A stretch of DNA of 64,000 bases, from the NCBI RefSeq assembly GCF_000244915.1, contig NZ_CM001442.1:6894012-6958011 (forward strand), read 5' to 3'. A program made the position numbers and the translations under genes. Under the pieces are notes generated by a model. It ran no database searches. It was given only the letters and a program-made list of their open reading frames with translations, and had not been told where the DNA came from. Below, piece by piece: positions 17,829-25,138 of this stretch. Origin of the DNA: Bradyrhizobium sp. WSM471. GTDB lineage: Bacteria > Pseudomonadota > Alphaproteobacteria > Rhizobiales > Xanthobacteraceae. Numbering within the stretch: the first letter of the stretch is position 1; every line of letters starts with the position of its first letter.

Positions 17829-20321
17829 TTAGTTGGACGGCTCCAGCATGTTGGCCGCAAGCTGCTCAAACCAATTGCGCACGTTATTGGGAGAGCGATT
17901 TCTTGTCATGAGCGCCGGTGCGAAAGTTCCTTCGACAACGTGCACGCCCAGTTGCCGGTAGGCTTCGAATTGCTCTTCGTCGTAGAATTGATCAAGAGTG
18001 GATTGATGCGGAAAATCCGGGTTCACGGACCGATATCTCTTGAGCAATTCCGCCTCGTCCCCAGTCAAAGAGAGCTTGAGATATAGCATCAGCCCGATTC
18101 CCTCGGCGCGGCCGTCGCAGGTTTTAGGATAATTGATGCGGAATAATTGAGAGTGGGTCCGGCTGAAGCGCGAATTCGGATCAGGACGGATTTCGTCGAG
18201 CCGCGGCTCGATACGAATCCCGAGATCGATTTGGGCATGACGCACGAGAGTAAGATGCCCCTGAAACGTTGACTTAGGGTCGGCCTCTCCGTCGACGCAC
18301 ACGATAAACTTGCATCGCCTTCGAAGAAGCTCGAATACTCCCATGTTTTCGATGTGTCCGCCGTCAGACAGGTTCAACCAACTATTCTTTTCCGTCATCA
18401 TCGTGCCCGTCATTTCCCGGAGAAGGCAGGTAAATCCTGGGACCCCCCAAGTCTTCTTCGAAGGATTTGCTATCCAGAAACCCAAGCGGATGTTGAGCAA
18501 GGTCATAAGGGCCGAAAGGCTGGGAATGGAGCCCATGCCCATGTGAGGTGAAGCCGCAGCACCCGAAATCGCCATCGCCGTGGCTAGATCGACGGGGGCG
18601 CCATTCATCTTCCAATTGCTCGTCGATTCGTATCCCGTCGCTACTGAGCCAGACCAATGCTTGGAGAACAGGAAGAAATCTCCCTTCCTATCTCGGACAG
18701 CGGGGCTCGTGCTCGACGGGAGGTTTACGGTAGCGTTGATCAGATGATAGGGGGCGATGCTCGTGGCATTGAGCGAAGCGAGCGCAATGTCGTCGGTTGC
18801 GGCGCCGTTCGACACGAACGTTTTAGCGAGTCGATCGCGGTACAACTTGTGCGGACCAGTCAAGTTTATGTTCAGGAAAAACAGCGAATAGACACCGGAA
18901 ACTAGCACCGTAACCACCAACAGTGCCCCGCCGCTTATATGGTGCAGCGGCGACCACCACGGCGCCTCCGGCTCCCACGGCAAGCCACCGAGCCTGCGCA
19001 ACAGGTAAAAACCCAGCAAGGCTAAGATCGGAACTGCGATACCTGCCGCAAGGAGAGCAATCTTCATCAATAGTTTGCGGGCGGCATCGCTCTGGAAAAT
19101 CGGCAGAAACCTGATAATGGCCGGAGCGGCCATCACGGCCGCAACCGCCGTCCCTGAAACGGACCAGGGAACGTCCAGCGCTTCGCCGAATTTCCGGTAG
19201 CCAAATTCGATCGCCGCCATAAGCGCTGATGCAGCCGTAATCGCTGCAAGCAGTGCAAGCAGAATTCCGCTGCTACGAGTGCCCACCCCCGCGCGCAGAG
19301 TAATGCCGTAGAGAAGGACAAGCATCGCCATTAGGATCGACAAGACGACGGCCAATGAGGACCAAGTGAAATCCGGCATGTATGGGATCGTCTGAACGAC
19401 ATTCAATGCCAAAAGGGACAGCACGAAGAGCGGCACCATCCAATTCAGCATCAACCCGGCGAGCGTACCCGTTACCAACAGCAGTCGCTCTTTGAGGTCG
19501 ACTGCACTAAGATACTTGGCGTTTTGGCGCACATACCTGATGGCTACGGTATCTGGCCCGTTCGGATTACTCATCGCGTCGAACGGTTCGCCGCTTCCGA
19601 TCCTTGCGGTAACGAAACTGCCGGTATAGCCGCCTCCCGAGACCGTCGACAGGAAATCGAAGTGCTTCATCAGTCCCCGGGCCGCGAGGACTTGCAGAAC
19701 ACCGAGACAGAACGTCGCCGATCTGATTCCACCGCCGGAAAGTGCCAAACCGACAGCATCGCTTTCCACCGCTCCGTCGATCCCGACCGCGCGTCGTCGG
19801 TTCGTCACCTCTGCTGCTTCAGAGGCGTTGATGGCGGCTCCTGCGGTTGAGGAAGTATCGACACCGAAGACGACTGGTTCGAAGCAGCGCGCGATTTCGG
19901 TATCGTCAAGGACGTCTGGCGTCACGGCGTCGGCCACATATTCGCCGTACGCCAATAATTGAAGCCGTTCGGCAAAATCGACGAGTTTTATCCGAACATT
20001 CTTCAGATCCGCGCGGAATTCATTGGCTCCGTCTTTGGAATTCAGGACGCCTGCTTCGAAGGCGCGATGCCATTTGGCCGTGACCGGGCGCAGGTCTACG
20101 TTGAGCATGCAAGTCGTGATACGCGCGAATTCCCGGCAGCCAGGATGCTTTTTCATCGCTTCCCGCGCCAGCCCAAAGATCTGCATCAGGCTCTCGAGAG
20201 CGCGCGTCTCGACGCCGTACTGATAGGGAAGCGGCTGCGTCGCGATGCGAGTCCGCAGCTCAGATAGCAGATCGTGCGCTGCGAGCTGGTCGGGTGACTG
20301 TTTGTCGGAAGCGGCGTTCAT
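17829..20321 (-). CDS. Membrane-anchored patatin-like phospholipase, probable effector of a defence operon
   Basis: An 830-residue patatin-fold lipase: the oxyanion loop GGGIRS at 196-201, the nucleophile Ser228 in STVSGGGYTG, and the aspartate partner in LSDGGHIENMGVFELL in the C-terminal third, so the Ser-Asp dyad is complete. Several hydrophobic helices lie between the two catalytic parts (about residues 280-490), which would put it in the membrane. The first 180 residues form a separate domain with VTAKWHRAFEAG and EFRADLKNVR that I cannot assign. It is last in an all-minus block with TIR, Nmad2, MazG-like and UDG-like genes. Patatin lipases are known killers in CBASS systems; a similar role here is inferred. 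Confidence 0.8.
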   Translation of the reverse strand: MNAASDKQSPDQLAAHDLLSELRTRIATQPLPYQYGVETRALESLMQIFGLAREAMKKHPGCREFARITTCMLNVDLRPVTAKWHRAFEAGVLNSKDGANEFRADLKNVRIKLVDFAERLQLLAYGEYVADAVTPDVLDDTEIARCFEPVVFGVDTSSTAGAAINASEAAEVTNRRRAVGIDGAVESDAVGLALSGGGIRSATFCLGVLQVLAARGLMKHFDFLSTVSGGGYTGSFVTARIGSGEPFDAMSNPNGPDTVAIRYVRQNAKYLSAVDLKERLLLVTGTLAGLMLNWMVPLFVLSLLALNVVQTIPYMPDFTWSSLAVVLSILMAMLVLLYGITLRAGVGTRSSGILLALLAAITAASALMAAIEFGYRKFGEALDVPWSVSGTAVAAVMAAPAIIRFLPIFQSDAARKLLMKIALLAAGIAVPILALLGFYLLRRLGGLPWEPEAPWWSPLHHISGGALLVVTVLVSGVYSLFFLNINLTGPHKLYRDRLAKTFVSNGAATDDIALASLNATSIAPYHLINATVNLPSSTSPAVRDRKGDFFLFSKHWSGSVATGYESTSNWKMNGAPVDLATAMAISGAAASPHMGMGSIPSLSALMTLLNIRLGFWIANPSKKTWGVPGFTCLLREMTGTMMTEKNSWLNLSDGGHIENMGVFELLRRRCKFIVCVDGEADPKSTFQGHLTLVRHAQIDLGIRIEPRLDEIRPDPNSRFSRTHSQLFRINYPKTCDGRAEGIGLMLYLKLSLTGDEAELLKRYRSVNPDFPHQSTLDQFYDEEQFEAYRQLGVHVVEGTFAPALMTRNRSPNNVRNWFEQLAANMLEPSN

Positions 20322-20418
20322 TAAGGGGCGTATCCTGACGGCAAACGGATGGTGCGATAATCACAGCAACGGCTCGTATGATCAGGCCGACTGACCGTTG
20401 CGCCCGGCTGGGAGCATC

Positions 20419-21102
20419 CTAGGATCGGACACCGTCATCGAACATATCCGCCTGTGTCTTCGAGCCCCGGAGGGGCCCGTATAGATCCGACATCTGACGC
20501 AGGAAATCGGCTTGGCCACCGTAACTCGGGTGACGGACCTTGAGGCATTTTCCCGGCGCCACGCGCTCGCCGCAACTGGCCGCATCGCCGCCGAGCGCCA
20601 CCATCCGTTCCGGCCGCAGTATCCGCAGTAGTTCGGAGAGTATCTCCTCTCCTACCCCGCGCTCCGAAGCTCGATGCGACCTGTTCGTAAAGGGAAGCCC
20701 TGGCTCGTGAGGGTGAAAGGGGAAAACATTCCACAAGAACACGGGCAGCTTGATTTCGTCCAGCACCGCCCATGCAAGCCCTGCGGTCCGCTCCTTAACG
20801 GGCAATCCTTTCGTGCAGCGTCGCGTCTCGATGCCCCAGCGGGCAGCGTGAGCCGCAACGTGGACGTCGTCCGTCAAAGCGAGCCCGGTGCGCCGACCAC
20901 CGCGATAACCAAGATCCCTTCCGATCCACACCGAGTGAACTCCTCCGGAGGCGGCCGCCTGCAGAATGGCGTTCAGGGTCGCGGACCGACTTGCCGGCGC
21001 GTCCGCTCTGTCATGAACGGGGCACCGATCGGAATAGGGATTGAAGACGTTTTCGAAGGCAACGCCGCGGACCGAGGCGACGAAACGGGCGGCTGCATTC
21101 AT
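20419..21102 (-). CDS. Uracil-DNA-glycosylase-superfamily protein
   Basis: A 227-residue protein with the UDG-fold sequence pattern: WIGRDLGYRGGRRTG in the first active-site loop, a central FLWNVFPFHPHEPG, and the late RHPSYGG where UDGs have the HPS/HPSPLS loop. The first loop lacks the usual GEAPG or GQDPY acid residues, having GRDLG instead, so base-excision activity is uncertain. The ATG at 21102 overlaps the stop of the MazG-like gene (ATGA), so the two are translated together; a TTG at 21105 is also in frame. It may act on modified phage DNA or as a sensor. Confidence 0.75.
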   Translation of the reverse strand: MNAAARFVASVRGVAFENVFNPYSDRCPVHDRADAPASRSATLNAILQAAASGGVHSVWIGRDLGYRGGRRTGLALTDDVHVAAHAARWGIETRRCTKGLPVKERTAGLAWAVLDEIKLPVFLWNVFPFHPHEPGLPFTNRSHRASERGVGEEILSELLRILRPERMVALGGDAASCGERVAPGKCLKVRHPSYGGQADFLRQMSDLYGPLRGSKTQADMFDDGVRS

Positions 21103-22217
21103 CAAACTGCTCCGAGCGGCCGGAACTCCAGCTTGCGGCGATTACGATCTCCGCGGACGATGCCGCCCTCTTCCCTCTTTACACGACGGAACACGTCATA
21201 GCCTTGTAAAATGGCATCTTCCCACAGCTTCATGGGACACGCATCAACCTCGTAGCCGTCGACGAATTGCCGTATCGTCTTGAGAAGGTCGAAAGACAAC
21301 GAGGATTGGTTTTCGAAGAAGGCAAGCGTTTTCGCGTGGGAGAACACGAATGCGGAGAGGCCTTCTTCAACGACGATGGCGCGACCGGCGTCCTGCGTCT
21401 CGTCGGTGACGGGATCGCTCTTACGCTTGCGCTTTATCAGAGCGCGAAAAGTCGGCGACCAATGCATGACCGCAGCATGCGCGAAATGAAAAACGTCGTG
21501 AAACCGGTAGCCATCGCGGTCGGCGATGTTGTCGGTCAGCGGGTCGCCGATGACCACTCCGTTCATTTCCAGGACGCTGCGGCCTCCGGAGCGCTGGCGG
21601 ATGACGATCTCGAATTCGCGCGGCAGACGTTCTTCTTCGGGGAAAGTTCCGTCAAACTCGGGCAGATCGGGCAGAATTGGTGCCAGAAATCTACCCCGCA
21701 CCTTTCGAACGTTGGCAGACGCGACCTCAGAGAATGAAATACCAGCGGCATTCAAGGCACGCAAAAACGAGTCGGCGAAAGCCGTCAGGCGGGCCAGCGC
21801 GTCCGGGGCCTGCTTCGTCAGAACAAGAAGATCGGCGGCATTGCCCCCGAGGCTGAGCAAGATTTCATCGAACGAGCCTGATGGTTGCGGAGACGAGACC
21901 CGCGATACGGCGCCCGGCGGATCATCCGCGGCCGCTACCGAACACACGTAGTGCTGCGACGAAGCCGCGGCGAGTACCTCTTGCAAGGGCACGCCTGCGC
22001 GCCGACAGAGAGCCGCGAAATACCAGAGCGCGTCGCCGAATTCCTCCTCGACCGCGCGGCGGTAGCCAACGAACGCGGTGCCTTCCCGCCTGAGCTTCTT
22101 GGCCGCAGCCATGACACCTCCAACCTCTCCGAAAAGCCCGAGCAGGATCGGATTTACCTCCTCCTGCCTAAAGCGGTCGGTTTCCTGGGTCAGCCGCTCG
22201 TATTCTGCGATGAACAT
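21102..22217 (-). CDS. MazG-like nucleotide pyrophosphohydrolase with an extra C-terminal domain
   Basis: The N-terminal third has the all-alpha NTP-pyrophosphatase pattern: EYERLTQETDRF, LLGLFGEVGGVM and EEEFGDALWYFAALC. MazG enzymes have EXXE then EXXD; here the first reads EVGG, losing one acid, while the second (EEFGD) is intact. The rest, with GYRFHDVFHFAHAAVMHW, LIKRKRKSD and AIVVEEGLSAFVF, is a second helical domain with its own acidic and histidine residues. The start at 22217 has GGAGAAGG upstream; ATG 22283 would add 22 residues but has no clear ribosome binding site. It overlaps the UDG-like gene. Cleaving NTPs or signalling nucleotides is plausible. Confidence 0.7.
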   Translation of the reverse strand: MFIAEYERLTQETDRFRQEEVNPILLGLFGEVGGVMAAAKKLRREGTAFVGYRRAVEEEFGDALWYFAALCRRAGVPLQEVLAAASSQHYVCSVAAADDPPGAVSRVSSPQPSGSFDEILLSLGGNAADLLVLTKQAPDALARLTAFADSFLRALNAAGISFSEVASANVRKVRGRFLAPILPDLPEFDGTFPEEERLPREFEIVIRQRSGGRSVLEMNGVVIGDPLTDNIADRDGYRFHDVFHFAHAAVMHWSPTFRALIKRKRKSDPVTDETQDAGRAIVVEEGLSAFVFSHAKTLAFFENQSSLSFDLLKTIRQFVDGYEVDACPMKLWEDAILQGYDVFRRVKREEGGIVRGDRNRRKLEFRPLGAV

Positions 22218-22380
22218 GTTAGCCTTCTCCGTGTTTACGTATTCGAAGCTCTCGATCGAACTATGTGCTGACCCAGCAGACATAAAGATTTGATCCAGCG
22301 AGAGCTTCGCGTCACGGCTTTACCGACCATGTCGGGCATCTTTGACTGCAACGGACAACGCAAATTGCGGGCGACGATCG

Positions 22381-23028
22381 TCAAATCACCTTGTCGGCTT
22401 TCTTAGAGTACCGAGCTGTGCTCTGAGAAAATTGGAATGGATCGCCGAGCACCCGGTTCACCTGACTTCCAAAGGAGGTATCGAGCCACGATAAGAAGGG
22501 TCGTGCATCCTGCATCGGGAAGACCCGATGACCGATCCCGTTACGGAAACCTAGATCGCGCAGAATTTCTTCAGGAACGAGGGGCGCGGTTTTGCCAAAG
22601 TAATAAAAGTGTCTCGATACAAGCACCCGGTTGGTCTGTGTATCGTGCTGAATATTATGCGGATCTGGCGACCCATCCGGCTTACTGTGGTGAGAATCTT
22701 CTTGCTGCCATTTCTTGGACGGAGGCGATCGGTGATAGATATTGTCCCCGATTATCGTTTTTCGACTGCCATTTCGGACTGGGCGCTTAGCGCGAAATTC
22801 CGGGGCTTCCCAGTAACTTTCAAAGTTCAGTGCATCAGTTACTTGCATCGCATAAATGCAACGGCCGACTGCATTCAACTTTGCACCTCCCATACCGACA
22901 ACCCAGTCGCCGGCTCGGGCGGTGCGACGAATGGTTGGCTTGCATGTCGCCAGGGTACACATCCCGTGGAATGGATTCGGCGCAAATCCAAAGTCCCGAG
23001 CCACAACATAAAAATAGGCTCTCGTCAT
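22381..23028 (-). CDS. Nmad2-like (nucleotide-modification-associated domain 2) protein
   Basis: A 215-residue protein starting AYFYVVARDFGFAPNPF, then MCTLATCKPTIRRTA and GDWVVGMGG, which is the opening I associate with the Nmad2 family, found near base-modification and DNA-handling genes of phages and islands. The C-terminal half (LVSRHFYYFGKTA, GIGHRVFP) is family-like too. The ATG at 23028 is seven bases behind the TIR gene, so the two are one transcript. Its biochemical function is not established; a role in handling modified nucleotides is inference. Confidence 0.65.
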   Translation of the reverse strand: MTRAYFYVVARDFGFAPNPFHGMCTLATCKPTIRRTARAGDWVVGMGGAKLNAVGRCIYAMQVTDALNFESYWEAPEFRAKRPVRNGSRKTIIGDNIYHRSPPSKKWQQEDSHHSKPDGSPDPHNIQHDTQTNRVLVSRHFYYFGKTAPLVPEEILRDLGFRNGIGHRVFPMQDARPFLSWLDTSFGSQVNRVLGDPFQFSQSTARYSKKADKVI

Positions 23029-23035
23029 CGCGGTC

Positions 23036-23527
23036 TCAGCAGCGAGCCGTTCGAGAAGCATGAACTAGTTCGCGCGGCGCGGCACTGCCGGGAGTTTCAA
23101 ATGGGCTATTCGTGCCCTCAATCGCTTGTATGACGCTGTCAGAATTCCAATTCACCAGCGCATCGCCATATTCTTCAAAAGCAGGCGGAATATCGGCTTC
23201 GGTCCCGCCCCTTGTGAAAACGCCTATGATCCGCTTACCCAGCTCGTTAGCCTTACGAATCTCCCAGTCGACCCACGGGCGTTGGTGCGTGTCTTTGCCT
23301 ATCAGCACAATCACGGTTGAAGCCCAGGACATCTTCATGCGCAAAAGGCGCTTCAACGTCCCTTCGGGGATCTGCTTTTTGTCCAAGCGCGCCTGGTTTG
23401 ATGGCTTCGCTCGAATCGAGCTGTTCCGTATTTGAAAGCCTTGCCGATCAAGCAACTTGGTAAGGCCGCCGACGTGCTCGTCGTCCGCATGGTGATGGCT
23501 AATAAAGACATTGCGGCGCTTTGACAT
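23036..23527 (-). CDS. TIR-like protein of the ThsB/MTH538 type
   Basis: A 163-residue protein with a TIR-like fold: RNVFISHHHADDEHVGGLTK as first strand and loop, STVIVLIGKDTHQRPWVDWE in the middle with the WVDWEI motif (glutamate 89, the expected catalytic position) and GKRIIGVFTRGG as the next strand. This matches the ThsB TIR proteins that make cyclic ADP-ribose-like signals in Thoeris. The classical partner ThsA is absent. GGAGGGACA precedes the ATG. It is first in the five-gene minus-strand block, as expected for a sensor and signal maker. Confidence 0.75.
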   Translation of the reverse strand: MSKRRNVFISHHHADDEHVGGLTKLLDRQGFQIRNSSIRAKPSNQARLDKKQIPEGTLKRLLRMKMSWASTVIVLIGKDTHQRPWVDWEIRKANELGKRIIGVFTRGGTEADIPPAFEEYGDALVNWNSDSVIQAIEGTNSPFETPGSAAPRELVHASRTARC

Positions 23528-23576
23528 TGTCCCTCCAGGGGGCCCCTCGATCCGGGAATCGAGCCATCTCGATCAC

Positions 23577-23603
23577 GAGATATTACGTGTTTTGAAATGT
23601 CAA
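23577..23603 (-). promoter_or_regulatory. Candidate promoter of the TIR-to-patatin block
   Basis: On the minus strand TTGACA (23603-23598) is followed by A/T-rich sequence and TATCTC (23582-23577), with a spacer of only 15 bases. It lies 50 bases before the TIR start. The -35 is perfect; the spacing is short, so the assignment is tentative. Confidence 0.35.
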
Positions 23604-23788
23604 GGCACGCTGGAGTAGAGCGTGCAACTCGGTGACGGGCGCGAGGACAATTGGCTGACCGCGACTGGGATGTTCAGTCGAGACTTGAGGGCGATCCACG
23701 CGACGAGTGATGCTGGCAAGACGTGCGTCGCACGCGGCCACCAACTCTGCAGCGGACGAACGGCGGACCGCTAATTTGCTGAAATCAT

Positions 23789-23865
23789 TGGTACAGTTGG
23801 GTGGGCTCGAACCACCGACCTCCTGTTCCACAGACAGGCGCTCTAACCAACTGAGCTACAACTGC
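23789..23865 (-). tRNA. tRNA-His (GTG), alphaproteobacterial type
   Basis: On the minus strand the acceptor GCAGTTG pairs with CAACTGT (one G-U), the D arm is GCTCAGTTGGTTAGAGC, the anticodon stem-loop is CCTGT-CTGTGGA-ACAGG with anticodon GTG, the T arm is GGTGG-TTCGAGC-CCACC, and A73 and CCA follow. It lacks the extra G-1 and has A73 rather than C73, the known departure of alphaproteobacterial tRNA-His. The downstream side faces the TIR-to-patatin block. Confidence 0.93.
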
Positions 23866-24007
23866 ATCCTTGCGAGCCGCCCGAGGGGCGCCCTTGATAG
23901 GGCCGGTCACCGAGGGGGGCTGGACGGGGCGGAAACTAGGTGCAACGGGCGTTTTTGGCAAGGCCGCAACACCCTCAAAACGTCCGCAAACGAGGTTATT
24001 CCAAAGC

Positions 24008-24035
24008 AAAACCCGGGCTCTAGGCCCGGGTTTCT
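24008..24035 (-). terminator. Intrinsic terminator of the phasin gene
   Basis: AAACCCGGGC (24009-24018) pairs with GCCCGGGTTT (24024-24033) around a 5-base loop, and read on the minus strand it ends in TTTT. It lies 23 bases after the phasin stop and before tRNA-His. Confidence 0.8.
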
Positions 24036-24057
24036 TAATTGAGACGACCGCGCCGGA

Positions 24058-24489
24058 TCAGGCGGCGGGGTAGAGCTTTGCGGCAGAGGCCTTGATCGGC
24101 TCGGCGGCGGCAGTGGCAGCGCGCTGGGCGATCTCGGCGAGCTCCCGGGCCTGGGCCTGGAAGGTCTCGAGCTGCGCCTTGGAATGGTTGGTCCACAGCG
24201 CGAACGCATCCTGCGGCGCCTTCACGCTGAACAGCTCCTGGGTGAAGTCGAGATGGGCCTTGGTGTTGGCCTTCGCGAACTCCATCAGCTTGGCGGTGTA
24301 TTCGCTCACGCCCTTGTGGGCGGACGAGAACACGGCCTCGACGGTGCCGTTGTGGGTCTCGGCGGCGTCCTTGAACTTGGCGTAGTTCTCGCGGGCCTGC
24401 GACACGCCCTTTTCGGCGAACGCACGCATCTGCTCGGGGACCTCGAACGGAATGATCGAGGCAGAAAACGGATCAGTCGCACCTGTCAT
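24058..24489 (-). CDS. Phasin (polyhydroxyalkanoate granule protein)
   Basis: Phasins coat polyhydroxybutyrate granules and limit their fusion. The 143 residues are predicted almost wholly helical and amphipathic, with the phasin_2 pattern: FEVPEQMRAFAEKGVSQARE, ENYAKFKDAAETHNGTVEAVF and FAKANTKAHLDFTQELF, and an alanine-rich end ending in PAA. The length is usual for rhizobial phasins. A thiolase gene of the same metabolism lies about 4 kb away. The palindrome TTGCGCAA at 24664-24671 upstream might be a PhaR-type site. Confidence 0.88.
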   Translation of the reverse strand: MTGATDPFSASIIPFEVPEQMRAFAEKGVSQARENYAKFKDAAETHNGTVEAVFSSAHKGVSEYTAKLMEFAKANTKAHLDFTQELFSVKAPQDAFALWTNHSKAQLETFQAQARELAEIAQRAATAAAEPIKASAAKLYPAA

Positions 24490-25138
24490 GGTTTGTCCCT
24501 CACACGAATGAAAAAACGGAGTGAGCCTTCAGGCGCGCCCGCCGGCCAACCGGGTAACGGGTGCGAAGACTGGAAACACAAAACGAATGATGGCTCGCCC
24601 AGCGCCGAGACCATGCCTGCCTAAAATGTCAACATTGTGCACCGCAACGGGTTTGAGGGTGCGTTGCGCAAATTTAATCTCGGGGAGGATGAGGTTCCCG
24701 GGCGGGGGAACCGGTGGTTGAGGTAATTGAGTGCGCCAGCAGCGCTGTCTCCGTTCCCTCCCCCCTTGTGGGGGAGGGTCAGGGAGGGGGTGCCACACCG
24801 GGATTCTGTCCGTCGCGCTCTGGGCCGTAGGCAACGGCTCACACCTTTTGCTGGGCTTACCCCTCTCCCTAGCCCTCCCCCACAAGGGGGGAGGGAACGC
24901 AGCTGGGTTGGGGCGCGAGCTCGGCTTGATGCGACTGACCATCCGCCACGCGCGAATCCTGCGGATGCAGCGCCGGCACGCCTTGCGGGCCTGGGGACAT
25001 TAAGGTTATCGCGGCTTTAGGCCTTGCTCCGTAGGCTTGGGACGTGGACCTGCCCGCGGCTGCGGGCGATACTAACCCTTTCTTAAGGCTGCCATTCCCG
25101 GCAGCCTTTGCTGATAAGCGGGACGCGAAGCCGGTCGG
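24490..25138. other. Intergenic region between phasin and the histidine kinase
   Basis: No gene is convincing here. The region holds the phasin promoter side (with TTGTGCACCGCAA at about 24633 and GTTGCGCAA at about 24663, possible regulator sites), a 25-bp inverted-repeat element (24754-24897), and a stretch before the kinase gene with a clear A/T-poor run but no recognisable promoter. Confidence 0.5.
24754..24897. repeat. Composite palindromic repeat with 25-bp arms
   Basis: Bases 24754-24778 (TTCCCTCC..GGGGGAGGG) recur as a perfect inverted copy at 24873-24897, each arm itself being a small hairpin around TTGTG/CACAA. The arms enclose about 94 bases without a gene. The layout is that of a BIME-like pair of repeats. 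Confidence 0.8.

Noticed and set aside
17829..23527. Classical Thoeris or CBASS system
   Set aside because: No ThsA (SIR2 or membrane type), no CD-NTase and no Cap2/Cap3 genes; only single domains are shared.
23583..23831. Possible gene between the TIR gene and tRNA-His
   Set aside because: The only start codon lies inside tRNA-His; beyond it no start exists. At most a gene remnant.
24754..24897. CRISPR-like repeats
   Set aside because: Only two arms in inverted, not direct, orientation; no regular spacers and no cas genes in the window.
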